DNA of 61,405 bases from Darksidea phi (taxonomy: Eukaryota > Ascomycota > Dothideomycetes > Pleosporales > Lentitheciaceae), in assembly GCA_030770425.1 (NCBI GenBank), contig JASJFT010000252.1, positions 1 through 61,405 of the forward strand, given 5' to 3'. Position numbers and translations under genes: made by a program. The notes under the pieces were generated by a model, which worked only from the letters and a program-made list of their open reading frames with translations, ran no database searches and had not been told where the DNA came from. Shown here piece after piece: positions 23,481 through 36,051 of this stretch. Numbering within the stretch: the first letter of the stretch is position 1; each line of letters starts with the position of its first letter.

Positions 23481-25076
23481 TGAAATGCACTCGTGAACGC
23501 ATGCACGACCTACCCTACATTGCCCCACCCCTTCTCCTGCAACCCGCTCCCGCCTCAGGAGCGAAGATGAACACGCTCCTAATCTCGCGCATGCTAGCCA
23601 TCAGCTCTCGACGGTACCAATAAGCACAGTCCTTAATCACCCCGTGTTCAGGGTCCCATGGGTAGCTGTCGCCATCTCTTCACCCAGTGTCTTCCTTTCG
23701 CACCTCCGAGCCAGAGCGGTTAAGCTAAATGCCCGCATTTGGTTGGCCCACGCCCTGATGTGATCCTGTTCGATATCTCCCGGCGATGCTGGGAAATCCA
23801 TCCTCTGCCCGGACCCCGCCCTCGCGGACTCGAACAATCTAATCCACGGGTGCTCCACGTGCTTAAACCCTCTTCCCCCTCCTGTTACACGAACTTTCCA
23901 ACGCGTCTCCTACTCCACATGCCTTTAAGCCAACAGGGCGGCATCCTCCAGCCTAGACTCTGATCGCCCGGCAAGAAGGCGGCGAGCTGGCTCGCTCATC
24001 GAGGAGCACTGGGGCCGCTTCAGGGTCCCTGCCCACGCCGTTCAAAAAGCTTCGAAGGATTCGCCAAGACCATCTATTGTGCCATATGTTCGGTAATCAT
24101 TGCACGGTTCGGTTGGCTGGTGTCACTTCCGGACAGGAGCAGGAAGGCGCTGATTAGTCGCTCCTAGAACGCTTCAAAAACCTAGGCTTCAGGCCGACCA
24201 TTACATCGGTGCCACTGGCCTTGCAATGGTGGCCATACCCACAGGACACTGCTGTGCTTCACACTCCTGGAGACTGCAAGACTCCCCAAAATCACCTGGT
24301 TCCGCATTTTTGAAACAATTGATATTAAGTAGCAAAGTTGGGCAATCCTTTCAAGGTTCCAATGACTAGCCCGGATAGCCGTGCCTTCACGTGACTTTCT
24401 CTTAATGGTAGATCAGGTCCCCTTGGCTAAGCCCAAGGTACTACATGTTCGTCACTTGCGCAACCACTACTCCGCTGTCCAGCCGTCATGATTTCTCCGA
24501 CGAGTTGGATTTACCAAAGGCACAGATGCAGCCTAGCACGATCAACTGGATCCAGGATCGCCATACACAGTAAGAAACAGGGACCTTGCGTGTTGGTGTG
24601 TGAATGCTTTTCCTAATCAGGAAAGCCGCACTCAACCAACGCGGCACTCCAGACAAGACCACTGTAGATGCACGCGCCATGTGGAATTCGGTACATAGTC
24701 GGAGCTCACGCTCTGCTCCAGGTTTGTTGAATGCACCTTTGGGAGAGGGTGTTACCTCTTCGGTAAGCAGTTGCCTCAAGCTGAGCATGAGACCGTTTGG
24801 GCCTAGTCCGAAAACAGATAGCGCCATGCGAGCTGTAAGTCGGCCAAACCACGGCGCCGCAGCTTCAACCTCCACGTCTACCGCAGAGCTGACAGCTAGC
24901 CATACCGCGACTATATCCCCGCGCCCCCCATTTCGAACCGTTGCCAACATCCTGGCGGCCGTCCAAGGCCGTCCCAGAGCTCCCGCTACGTGTGTACGAT
25001 ACGACTGTCGCTCTGACACACGATCGCGACCCAGGCCCAGGCTGCCGGCTGCGCTGTGTAGCCATCGATCGGTGGA
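23481..25076. other. Spacer upstream of the ERD2-family gene
   Basis: No gene is supported. A 222-codon minus-strand frame (24486-25154) overlaps the first exon of the ERD2-family gene and shows no domain, so it was treated as chance. Confidence 0.5.
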
Positions 25077-26292
25077 ATGGCATTCAACGTCTTCCACGTT
25101 CTTGGGGATGTATCGCATACCATCTCCAAGCTCGTGTTGATATGGGCCATCCACAGCAATAGTAGTGCTGAAGGTGAGCTGCAGCCGGACTGCGGCCAGA
25201 CTGCATCCACATGTTCCAGGCTAACTCGCATCCGTAGGTGTCTCGCTCATCACCCAAGTCCTCTATGCAGTCGTTTTCTGCGCACGATACCTCGACATAT
25301 TCATCACATCGGCTACAAAGGACACAGGGCACCTATGGAACTTCTCGCTGAAGATATTCTACACCCTTTCTTCGCTATATATCATCTTTCTTATGACAAG
25401 CGTGTATGCGCGGACCAGGGAACGTGAAAAGGCATGGAAGTTTGGCATGCTCTGCCTTCTAGGAAGCATTGTCATCACGCCCTTCTGGTACCTGCTGTTC
25501 AGAAAGTGGATTCTCGGCTCCGTCGTATTCATAAAGGTGAGTTGAGCCTGCAACATCGCAACCCTCTTGTGCAGGCGGCTAGACGGCATTGGGCTAACAT
25601 GTTACCATGCATAGGTCATGTGGGTTTTCTCTGAAATCCTCGAGTCGGTCTGTGTCGTGCCACAATTACTTCTTCTCCGCCAAACAACGGTCCCTACCGT
25701 ACTCGACTCATTTTACCTTGTCGCGCTTGGAACGTATCGTTTTTTGTATATTCTCAACTGGATAACTCGGTACGCAAAAGAGGATCACGTGGACCCCACG
25801 TCCTGGACATGGGGAACCATTCAGACGGCCCTCATAATCGACTTTGCATGGGTTTATTGGAGCCGACAGCGCGTGAAGCTACGACAAGGTGGAGTGGTGG
25901 ATTCAGAGGATTTCGGACGCGGATGGCTCGTAGGGCGTTTTGTTGGAAGAAAGAGCGTCGATTTCGATTTCGAGGCTGAGGAGGAGGGTGCGCGTCGTGC
26001 GGCTCAGGACGACAGGCCTAAGAATGCATGGGGAAGGCGCGGCATCTCCGTGTCTGCAGATGAGGGTGTCGATGGTGCCCCTCGCCGCAAGAGCCCCGCA
26101 AATGGAAATGCGGACCCGGAATCGCAGCCCTTGACGGATCCAGCGGCTTTTGAAGATGACGATAGTGACGATGGACTCGATGTGCCTCCCGCAGCAGCAT
26201 CTTCAACGCACGAGAGCGGTGTAAGAGGAGGCGACGAATGGAATGACGATGTGGATGCAGATGCGCAGGAGCACACGGGACTGCCAAAATAA
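25077..26292 (+). CDS. ERD2/KDEL-receptor family membrane protein with long acidic tail
   Basis: Three exons fit: 25077-25173, 25238-25536 and 25615-26292, with GT-AG introns of 64 and 78 bp and all phases consistent. The product is 357 aa. The first 220 or so residues hold seven hydrophobic segments in the ERD2 pattern. Known receptor landmarks are kept: 'FHVLGDVSH' at the N-terminus, the Arg of 'FCARYLDIF', the Glu of 'ILESVCVVPQL' and the Tyr/Asn block 'GTYRFLYILNWITRY'. Known: KDEL receptors return escaped ER residents from the Golgi. Canonical receptors end soon after the last helix, near 215 aa. Here about 130 extra residues follow, cytosolic by the canonical topology and rich in Asp, Glu, Ser and Gly. 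It may be a paralogue rather than the canonical retrieval receptor. Confidence 0.88.
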
Positions 26293-29200
26293 GAGACGTC
26301 TAAGCATTTCTAAGCCATTGTTGATGTCCATGTTTCGGACTTTTGGGCGTTTACACCACGTATAGCTTCCAGACAAGCGTTGGGTTCGTGGTATGGTATG
26401 GTGTTGGGTATTCGGTCGGTATCGTGCATATTCTCTTGGGACTATAACCCCTGTCATCCAGTCTATTACGTCTATAGAGGCCCGCAAGGATCAAACGACA
26501 GCATTGATAACGTATTGGACCGGAGTTTCTATTATTGCTTCTTGCGCCACTTGAATCGAAGCGACTGTTCGATAGCTGATACATTTCACCCCTCGACAAT
26601 GCCTAGCGGTTGTCTCGCTTGTTCCTCTTGCAAACACGGTTTATCACAGTACTCACCTCCTCCATAGCGGCATTGAATATGCGATTTTGCCACATTGACG
26701 TCTTGCACACGTTGCGTTAACGCTTGTCCGCCGACGGGTCAACTCGTAAACCTGCCCGGTTGTCCCGCAAGCCCTTTCTTGAACACGCAACGCGCGCACC
26801 GCATGAAAGCTGGCCCTGGACCGAAGTACTGGAGATTTGCAGCGCGCTGAATGTAGGATGTCACTACACCGTCTCGTATCTGCACTCTGCGCAGCGTAGT
26901 CTAGCGCTCGGGGTTCGTATTCCAACGCTGGCTTGGCGCTTGAGAAATGATGGTTAAGAAGGGGCTTTTACCACGAGCACGAGTTGGGAAATATTAGGGT
27001 GTATTTTGCTGCATGGGGGGTACGCGGCTAAATGCTTCTAGCGACCTTCTAGAAGGAAGGCAGCGAATGGGCCTTGTCAGTATGCATCATCGACGCTATG
27101 TGGCATGCCTAGGTGTGCGATATATTAACCAACCATGCTCCCCATATTGATTCTTACGTTCGACCACGTTTTTTTGAACAGGGGTTTGGGGCCGAGTCTT
27201 GAGGTTTGTCTCTGCCGAAGTTGCGGGTCCAGTAGGAGCCGCTATGGGCCCTTGCTCGGATCACTGTGACTATTTCCGATTGGGAGAGGCTGGAAGAGGA
27301 GTACACAAAGCCAAATGCATTCAATGGTCGAAAAACAGGCTAGAAGAAGAGAGACATATAAACGATGTACCGTCCAACGCCTTTGACGCCTTTCACATCG
27401 GCTCTCTGTTCCTCAGGCACACACCTCTCGTCGCACATTCATTTCAATCAAGTAAGAGAAAGTCCATACCCACACACCATGCTGATGTGAGCCTAAACTT
27501 AGCTCGGCCAAAGCCACAGCCCAGCTTCCTCCCGGCTCGAACCACGCATCGGACTTCCACGAGCCTCATCTGACCCGCATATCCGCCATCTCCACCCACC
27601 GCGACGTTATACCCGCACGCGAGGCCATCCTTCGATTCCAGAAGCACGCCAAAACCGAACCCAATCAGCTCGGCCCTTCAACGTCCCACCCACCCTCGCG
27701 TAGCGACGTACGGCAACCAGCCCTACGCCCCAATCGCCCCCATTGGCCCATTAATCCCCGGAATCCGAGAGCCGACGGCAGCGCTAACCGCATCCGGAGG
27801 GAGCATATATCTAGGCCGGAATTTTGAGGCGAACGCTTGCAAAACGCGTGTTGATGCAGGTGAGATATTAGAAGTTTCGAGAAGGTAGCTAAGCGTGACG
27901 TACACCTCCCCGGTCCTTACCGGGGCGTGGGTGAATCCAATGGTTGAGCGTTCCACGTGGGAAGCGTGCCGAAGCGATGCGGGCGAGTACGTACCCGGGC
28001 GCCTTCTACGCATGGAAGAGTAAGCTCGCTTCTGGAATGCTGCATGGAAGGATGGGATCTTCGCTGGTGCGGGCGCTTTTCGGCGTGTTGAGGTGAGGGC
28101 GTGTTCTGTGAGGGTTAGTGTGTTGAGGGGATCAGGTACATGCTTCCTTCCTAAATGAGAGATGATAGGTTCATGAAGGATCACATACGTCGGTGCTGTT
28201 TCGGCGTCTAGCTATCGTCTGGCTGGCTGAAGTAGCGTAGTTTTGGTTTCGCCGGTTGAGGGCGTGGTAGGTTTTGCTTGTAATCGACCGAGTGATGCAA
28301 GTGGCCTGCACAACACAAGCTTGACGTGACTGAAACTCACCATGTACAGCTCATACAAATCTATTTTTGGATATGAGCTGGCGGTATGACATCGTTCATG
28401 CATGAACACTCTTATACCATTTCGCGCGGACTTGTAAAAACAGCTTCCACTCCACGAGTCCAAACGAACACAGGCAGGCGCCTTACAAGTACTGAATGCC
28501 GAAGATTCAGGGATTCCACATGGTAGATGAAGCTTCAACTATCGATCGAGTAGTAGCTATCGCGTCGTCAAACTCGCGGAATAACTCGAGAAGGCGACAC
28601 AAAAAAGGGTATTTCGTCTCGAATACCTTGAAACGCTAAACAGTTGCAGAAACCAAAGGGGGTTGCAGTCGAAGCAAGCCAAGAACATCAAGATGCCACG
28701 CGCGGGCATCACTAGCGTTGGAGTCATATAGTAGTTGACGAGACTGAACCGTTTGGTGTACTAATGGCTCTGAGACTTCACCTTATCTCATAAGGCATTA
28801 GGCGCAGAACCCCGGTGGGAAGGCGACTCCTACCGTTCGACAGGTACCATTCCATATCCTGATGTCTAGCGTTGATTCGTCTGTGCAACTATATTCCGTA
28901 CTCTACTGCTATTTCGTCCAATAATGGGATGCCTGTACCATACAGTACCTTGCCTTTCGGCCTTGCCATGTACTTATCAGCGTCCCTCGATTTTGTAACG
29001 TCCCTGAAACTTTTTAGCCAGTATAAGCAATAGATGAATAGTTGACATATTGCACCATTCAAGCACACCTGATTAATTGTCGATTCCTTCAGGGACCCTC
29101 CCCTTGACAATCTACTGGTGTAGATTGTCATCATCTGGTTTAATTACGTTGCACTGGTACATCATGCTCTTTCTGGAAGATTGTCATGCTTTGATAGAAG

Positions 29201-29742
29201 TCCGTGGCATGATGTTCAGGGCAGATGTCAATCAGGTGACCGCATTGTGAAAGCGGGGTGCAGTGGGGAAAGCGGCTCGACCCTTCCGTTCGGAATGATT
29301 CCTCATGGCCCGATTTTGCGAGAAGGATGTGCAATTATTGAGCATCCTATGACAGTCCCGTGCGAATAGTGCACCGGTGGATTCTCAAAAGACAAGAAAA
29401 ATCCCTTTTTTCGTTGCTTTGCAGGAACTGGATGGTGAAGAGATGGAACGAAGAGAAGACTGACGGCGGGTGACTCGGCTTCAAGAGTTCCTATGATGAG
29501 TCGAGAATAAAACATAAGCTGGTGAATAGGGTATCGTGATAACGTCTTGGAGTTGAACAATGTTACGTCTGGAAGAAAGACACGTGCATGCTTCCAAAAT
29601 GGAGAGAACCGCTAGCGTATCGATAAGCACGTCGGAGTTAGCATATCGCCGTCTTACGGCTTTAACATGTGGCTACGCGTCAGCAAAACTATTTATGAGG
29701 TCCAGTGTGCTCCAAGTATTTGTCTTCTACCTAAAAAGGGAT
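26293..29742. other. 3.4-kb stretch, no gene assigned
   Basis: A plus-strand frame stays open from about 27481 to 27823 and a minus-strand frame from 28184 to 27723 (153 codons), but neither has a recognisable domain or a clean start. No repeat or RIP signature. The right end must hold the promoter of the aldo-keto reductase gene. Confidence 0.45.
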
Positions 29743-30751
29743 ATGAGGACTGCTCTTTCAAGAGTCTCACGCCTACAAAACCATTTTTTGTTGAACCCAC
29801 CTTCATCACGTGCCCTCAATACGTCATCACCCATGGCGAAGCTCACCCTCGAATCTAAATACCGCTTGCCTTCCGGTCACGAGATACCGGTCCTAGGGTA
29901 TGGCGTCTACCAAACACCCGCGGATGTTGCATCGGATGTCGTCAAGCACGCGCTCCAGTCAGGCTATCGACATGTGGACTCCGCAGTTGCGTACCGCAAC
30001 GAAGCGCCTTCCGCAGATGGAATGAGGAAATCCGGCATTCCCCGTGAGGAACTCTTCTTCACCACCAAGATCCCTCCCAAAAGCATGAGTTACGAGACTG
30101 CCAAGCAGCACATCGACAATTCTCTGAAAGAAACCGGCTTCGATTACGTGGATCTGTATCTTCTGCATTCGCCATACGGCGGAAAAGAAGCTCGGATCGG
30201 TGCGTGGAAGGCGCTTGTTGAGGGTGTTGAGGCAGGCAAAATTCGCAGCATCGGTGTGAGTAACTATGGCGTGCATCACCTGGATGAACTGGAGGCGTAT
30301 ATCGAGAGTACAGAGGAGAAAAGAGGCAAAGGCAAGGGTGGCGTATTGAGCGTCAACCAAGTTGAACTACATCCGTGGCTTGCTCGGAAAGATATCGTAG
30401 ATTGGTGCAAGAAGCGGGGTGTCATTCTCGAGGCTTACAGCCCGATTGTGAGAGCAACAAAGACAGATGATCCGTTGCTGACGCCGTTGGCAAAGAAGTA
30501 TGGCAAGACAACGTCGCAGATTCTTCTGAGGTGGAGTTTGCAAATGGCGAGTTGGATCCCCTTCATTTTACTTGACATCAGGCTAATTCGTATCACAGGG
30601 TTTTGTGCCACTGCCCAAGTCGGTTACGAAATCCCGAATCGAGGAGAATGCTCAGCTTTATGACTTCGAGCTTTCAGAGGAGGAAATGAAGAGCCTGGAC
30701 ACTGGGGTATATGAACCTTGCGCCTGGGACCCAACTGTCAGCGATGATTAA
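29743..30751 (+). CDS. Aldo-keto reductase, possible mitochondrial and cytosolic forms
   Basis: Two exons fit: up to 30546, and 30599-30751. The intron (30547-30598, 52 bp) starts with GC, not GT, and removing it restores 'SLQMGFVPLPKSV', the expected family sequence. Counting from the ATG at 29833 the protein is 288 aa with the full catalytic tetrad: Asp49 and Tyr54 ('HVDSAVAYRNE'), Lys79 ('TTKIP') and His112 ('LLHSPYGG'). 'SIGVSNYG' and 'NQVELHPW' are also present. An in-frame ATG at 29743 adds 30 residues rich in Arg, Ser and Leu without acidic residues, which looks like a mitochondrial presequence. Known: AKRs reduce aldehydes and ketones with NADPH; the substrate is not readable. The upstream start was used here. 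If only the downstream ATG is used the enzyme is cytosolic. Confidence 0.88.
30547..30598 (+). other. GC-AG intron of the aldo-keto reductase gene
   Basis: The donor reads ATG|GCGAGT and the acceptor CACAG|GGT. No GT donor in the right phase restores the conserved 'LQMGFVPLP' junction, so a minor-class GC-AG intron is the best reading. Confidence 0.75.
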
Positions 30752-32292
30752 ATAGATATATAGGAATGCGAGCCTCTGTTCCGCCAGCACGTTTATTACA
30801 AAGGCTCAGCCCGACGACGACACATATGAAGTACACTCCGCTGCGTCCGTGCTGAAAAGCTGTCAAAATATATTCGAATGAGCGGTATCTGGGAAGATTA
30901 GCCCTGTGTGGCTGTGCGGAAGTCGCACATAGAGGCGTGAAAGATTACTGGGCACGGTGGAGCTATAAAGTTCATACTTCCCGCATCCCCGACGAGCTAC
31001 GAGACTTAGCGAATAGCATAGGTTAGGTGATAAAGTTGTGTACTGAAACAATCCCAGCAAATGTTCGACCAAGGGCGCAAAGCGGGGCCGGACGTTATGC
31101 AGTGTCACCCGTGCCTGCCCGCAACCATCCGACGATTATGCAAGGAAGCAACCGGTCGGCCAAAGCGAGATTTCTACTAGCACGATACAGTCGTCGGCTG
31201 CTTGCAGATGCCAATCATCAACGCTCAATCTAAACTCACTGCCAAGCGCTCTCCCGACACTGACCCCGGCCTCACATCCTATTCGTGTCAATGAACATGT
31301 CGTGCAGTACCTGATACTTCTTTGACAGCGTTCATGGGGCACGAAGACGTCTCTCCTGACCACAGATGAAACGTCCCCAGACTGCTAGTTTTGATCCCAT
31401 TGCTACACAAAAATGCAGGCCATGCCGCCGAGACAAAGATGGCTAAGAGGCGGAGTAAGAGATGGCTGGAATAGTAGTAGTTTAAAACACTGGTTGGGAA
31501 CTAGGGAGCTCCCGTCACAACGTGTCTTTGCGCTATAATGACGATCAATTTACCTGCGGCGACGATGACTTATGGATCTGAGAACACGCCCCCCCCCAAA
31601 CCCAAAAAAAGGTCCTACGCTTAGAACAACTCCGTTCCTGGCTCCGTCTAGAGAATACTCCTACAATCTGCAAGCTCCGAGGGGGCCACCGTCAAGTACT
31701 TACATAATTTGCCGATAATTGAGCTTGTATTAGAAGCTCTTGATTTTTCTTTTGCTTCAACACTCAAAGGGCGTTTGGTACGCGCAATACTCACTGTAAG
31801 CTAGACGTTGGCCGCATGTTGGCAAACAAGTTTTGTAAATGACGAACACTAGGACCATGCGTCCTGGGATTTCTTATTCTAATGAAAAGGAGCGAGATAA
31901 CTGTACCAGTCGAGATTGTCATGCTACAACATTTGAGACAGCTCTACGAGCAAGATGTAATGACGACCTATGGGCGCAACCAGATCCCTGGCTAAGTATA
32001 TTGAGATAATGCAAGGGTCGAATGCGAGCAATGTGGTGTTACTGTCCTCTGAGACAATTCTCCTGCATGCTTCAACAAACAATCGTGTGTTACGTTGGAC
32101 ACGGGGAAGTGAACACTTCCGCTACCGTGCCCGTGTAACTGACCGGCTTGCGTGCAAGCTCCCAGAGTGTACCAAGAAAATCACGGCCTTTAGATATAAA
32201 ATCAAAGATTTCCCTTCCCCTAAACTCCACCTTCCGAAAAACCTTCATGAGCAAGTTTCAAGACATCAAAAACACACGGGCATGCACCAAGC
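30752..32292. other. Intergenic, no gene recognised
   Basis: Only short frames. A C-run (31590-31599) followed by an A-run is the only low-complexity feature. No repeat or RNA gene was seen. Confidence 0.5.
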
Positions 32293-32683
32293 ATGGCAAT
32301 TCTTTCTATTGAAGTTATAACCACTATCGTTATCGGCGGGGCCTCCCTTATCCTCGCTACCCTCACCTGGTGGGAATCTCGACGAAGACATCGCGAAACG
32401 CGAGGTCAGTCCCCATGGATCAGCCTTTGAGAGACGGACTCCCTTTCATAATCAATGTACTAAATCTTACTTAGTTGATAGCGGCGTCGAGACATGCTTC
32501 ATTAGGCACTCTCTACCGTACAGTACCGCCACATTCCCATACTCTCGTGTATCCCAGGCGTCACACGCCTACGACCTTCCTCTCTATGCACATCCTCATT
32601 CTCGACGCGCTGCGAGTTTCGTTTCGATTTCAATGGACGGGCAGAGGAAAGCCCAAGTTTGGACTAGCATGGTGGATGGGTGA
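32293..32683 (+). CDS. Possible small single-pass membrane protein
   Basis: Two exons fit: 32293-32404 and 32475-32683, with a GT-AG intron of 70 bp (donor GTCAGT, acceptor CTTAG). They give 106 aa in one frame. Residues 7-27 ('EVITTIVIGGASLILATLTWW') form one hydrophobic segment followed at once by Arg/His-rich 'ESRRRHRETR', so the tail would face the cytosol under the positive-inside rule. The remaining part is Ser/Tyr/His-rich with no known domain. The evidence is only the clean membrane segment plus a splice pair in phase. It may be a relic or chance. No neighbour suggests a function. Confidence 0.35.
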
Positions 32684-33188
32684 TGGGACGGAGACAAGGG
32701 CTATGAAGTAGAGACGATGGGCTTGAGAGAGACCTATGGAAAGGAAGGGAGTGAGATGCTGCAGTACACTACATCGAGGATTATATGGCTTGCGTATAGT
32801 TCGTTAGCACGGCAATCTTTTGCCGTTATGATCATGGCATTAGGATACTGTATATGGAGCTCTAGTCGATGTGGGGCACGAAAGGCCGCTACGGAATACC
32901 TTCATTGACTTCATAGGACTTTGCAAACAGTACCAGAGCTACCTCCAGGAAAGGGTCGCTCGTCGAGAAAGGGTTGAAATTTGAGTTCCATTCTTGGCGT
33001 ATCTTCAATCAGAGTGCTGCAGGGCAGCGCTCTTGTCCACGCCATGTACAAGCGAACGACGAGCATGGTGCGCGTTGTCACATTACCGTAGCAGTATATT
33101 TGGTATCATGTAACCATGTTGAATCTTATATGCATAATACGTGAGTGATGGTCCATCTTCCTCATGCTCAAACGTATGTCCAGATATC
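32684..33188. other. Spacer downstream of the polyamine oxidase gene
   Basis: About 500 bp with no supported gene. It contains the 3' end region of the oxidase gene (minus strand). Confidence 0.5.
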
Positions 33189-34946
33189 CTATCCTTGCGT
33201 ATCGTCTGCCTGCGCGACGAAAAACGGGCTCGCTCCCATTCCATTAAACGCATTATACTCGGCAAATTCCGTCGTCCCGTGCAGAACCTCATAGCTGTTG
33301 TAGGCACCACACCCACTCTCCACATTTTCACACTTGCTCGTCACCATGCCCGCGATCCTCTGCCCGGCTTCTTGCCCTTCAAACCACGCCCCGTGCAAAA
33401 ACCCGAAATACTCCGCCGACGTATGTTCGCCCGCAAAATAAAGCCTCTCGACATTCGCCCTTAGATTCTGGTGGTTCTCGAGTGTTGTGCCGACGGGCCA
33501 ATTAGAATAGCTGCCATACGACCAGGGCTCTCTGGTCCAGCGGGGATATGTGAAGGCGATGGGTTCCGGAACGTTAACGTCGGGGAACATTTCTCGTAGG
33601 ACGGCCATGAGTTCTTCTTTTGTGGTCTCATCGTCTTGCGCTTCGACGCGGTAGGATTCGCGGCCAACAACGGTGGCGAAGATGATGTTGGAATTGGGCA
33701 TGAAACCTTCTGTTGAGAGTGACTGCCAGACGGGATAATATCCACGCCGCGTGGGCGAAGCATAGAGGAAGAACTGGGTGTCCGGGTCCCAGAACGTCTC
33801 GTTGAACTGCAGGAAGAGCTTCGTGTACGTACCCATCTGGAAGGTTGCGAGTGCGGTGTCTTTCCATTCGGGCAGTGCGGGAGAGAATATTACAGCGTCG
33901 TTTTGTAGTACGCCAAGGGAAAAGGTGCATATAGCATAGTCTGCTTCGACGCAGCTGCCGTCTTCCATGGTAACTTTCACATTGTCGCTTGAATAGTCGA
34001 TGGCGGAAACGATATGGTTGAGGAGGAGCCGCGTATCGTTAGGCTGCAGAAAGGTTCCCGCTACGCCCTTCAGCCATGTATTGAAGCCGCGCTGGTCCAC
34101 GACGAGATTGTTCTCATCTGAGTATTGATAGAACGTTAGGTTATATCCTGTGATACCGAAAACAAAAGACGACTCTTCGGGACCGTAGGATGTTTCCCAG
34201 TCCCACATCCACCACTCGACTGCCTGCGCTGCCATATCTAGAGCTTTGGGCCTCCAGCCCGCTTGGTACAGACCTGCGCGCATGCTGCGGTCCTGCAGAT
34301 TTTCAGTGAGAATGGTACCCGCATTCTGCTCGAAGATGGGCCATGCTTCATCTTCATATTCGGAGAGGAGAGGCGTGTAGTCGACGGGTCCGCTTTCGTT
34401 ATAAGTCAGGATGGATGAGTAATTTGAGTAGGTGCTTGTAACGTTGTATTTTTTTGCAAAGGTCCAGATGGGGTTCTCAGGACCCCCTTCAGTCCCTAGA
34501 CCTTGTACCTGCTGGTGTTACTGGACGTAGATGCTGCGGAAGAATAAGGAGATGAGTACCCAATTCGCACCGAGTTCTATGGTGTAGGGATTACCGTCTG
34601 GATCCTCTCCAAAGGCCGTGTGGGCCATTCTGCCTCCAATCTCTCCATTGTACTCGACGATCACAAAGTCGGACACGGATTGATTCGACAATGCTTGCTA
34701 TCGTCGTATTAGTAGATTGAATGACTGGGCGAGATGATTCGCTAACCGCGGCTGTGATCCCGGCAACACCCGCGCCTCTGCATAGCCCGTTAGAACACTC
34801 CCCACCTACGATTCCGAACGCACTCACAGGATCGCAACCTTCGTCCTGCGACAGGTGCTGTTATCTGTAGCCTGAAATGCGGGCGCTGCTTCGATAGGTA
34901 AGAGCCAAGAGCCAGCCACCAACACAATACTCCAATAACGCAGCAT
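33189..34946 (-). CDS. Secreted flavin-containing polyamine/amine oxidase
   Basis: Four exons, read leftward: 34828-34946, 34747-34777, 34560-34697 and 33189-34508, with introns of 50, 49 and 51 bp. They give 535 aa with every junction in phase. Residues 1-22 or so form a signal peptide. The FAD dinucleotide motif 'VAILGAGVAGITAA' begins at residue 37 and is split by intron 1. 'EYNGEIGGRM' and 'ELGANWVQG' follow, the last spanning intron 3. Near the C-terminus (about 450-475) 'LYFAGEHTSAEYFGFLHGAW' is the second FAD-binding block of polyamine oxidases. Known: these enzymes oxidise spermine/spermidine or their acetyl forms, releasing H2O2. A signal peptide points to secretion or the endomembrane system. 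An NCS1 permease gene diverges 1.1 kb away. Confidence 0.9.
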
Positions 34947-36051
34947 AACGACAATTCAGCGCTTTCAACGAAACCTGACGTTAAAGTAAAGTTGGACGAA
35001 GTACATGTTACGGTCTATATACTGCGCGGCTCCATCACACTTCCCCGCAGGTACGCATTCCTATAAGCATGGACACGTCGCCCTATCCCGGCCGTTACGA
35101 GGAGCCGGGAAGATCCTGCGGACTAAGGAAGTTGAGGAGCTCTTGTAAGCGAGTTGTAGATAGGACGATGGGATCGAACAGGCAGGTGTGTATGCAAGCG
35201 GAGGACGTTGATAGGGGAGTGTCGCGCACACTTGCTTGATCAGTGCTGGTGTGTAATACCAGGACCAGTTCATGGGAGCACTTGAGATTGCGCAGAACCA
35301 TCTCGAAGGCCGGAGCTGTGTCGACAGTCAAGGCCAAAGGACCGTCGGCACAAAAAAGACGTGAGGTGGTTAGTTGAGCAGTGTAATGGCTTGATGACGA
35401 GAGTGGCGTTGTCAGCCGTGGTCAACACGACGCGACCACACGTGCTTTGGCGTCACGATACCCATGCATTCATTATCATCATCGTTTCACCGTGGCCCTT
35501 ATGCAACAAAAGCGCCAGACCTGCAATGCAGGTTATCATCCTCTACATGCACATATTGTAGGCTCTTTAGGCCTCTCCGCTCTTGTATGCAGCAAACAAG
35601 CACCATTAGCGGATCTACACTGGCACGCGATAGCGGGGTCTTTCCGAACCGTCGCCAATATCCACGCCTTCCCGGTCGCCGCGTATCATCAACGAAGACT
35701 ATACAGCCCATCTGGTCAAACCCGCATAACTTTCCGCGGCTCTCATTTTGCTTAGATATTCCATCGTCTTGCACGGCGTTGATCCTCCATAGTGTTCATC
35801 GCACTACTCCAAACGACTCTGAGCACACACCGCACTATAAGTACGACAGCATCTACCGACATGCAGCTGAGTAGCAGAGTCCTCGATCAAGGTATTGAAC
35901 AAGCAATTGCATGAGGCCGGTGTTCGCCAGCACTTTCACTGTGCTGGCGATCTGAGAAAATACGGTCTGAACTTGATCAGGTCAAACCCTGCGAAAGGAC
36001 ATCATGCATTGCTACCCTCCCCAAAGACGCTTCTGATGTGTACAGGTACCC
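34947..36051. promoter_or_regulatory. Divergent promoter region, polyamine oxidase / NCS1 permease
   Basis: A 1.1-kb region between the two start codons with no supported gene. Two TTATCA sequences (about 35475 and 35531) fit the GATA-factor core on the minus strand, which would suit nitrogen control, but such sites occur often by chance. Confidence 0.45.

Noticed and set aside
24486..25154. 222-codon minus-strand frame overlapping the ERD2-family first exon
   Set aside because: No domain, ragged composition, and it overlaps antisense a well-supported exon.
27481..28184. Open frames on both strands in the 26.3-29.7 kb gap
   Set aside because: No start with a plausible leader, no domain, no intron-linked extension. 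Left as unassigned.
35470..35540. GATA-factor binding sites as a firm regulatory call
   Set aside because: Two short cores in 1.1 kb are expected by chance. Kept only as a remark on the promoter entry.
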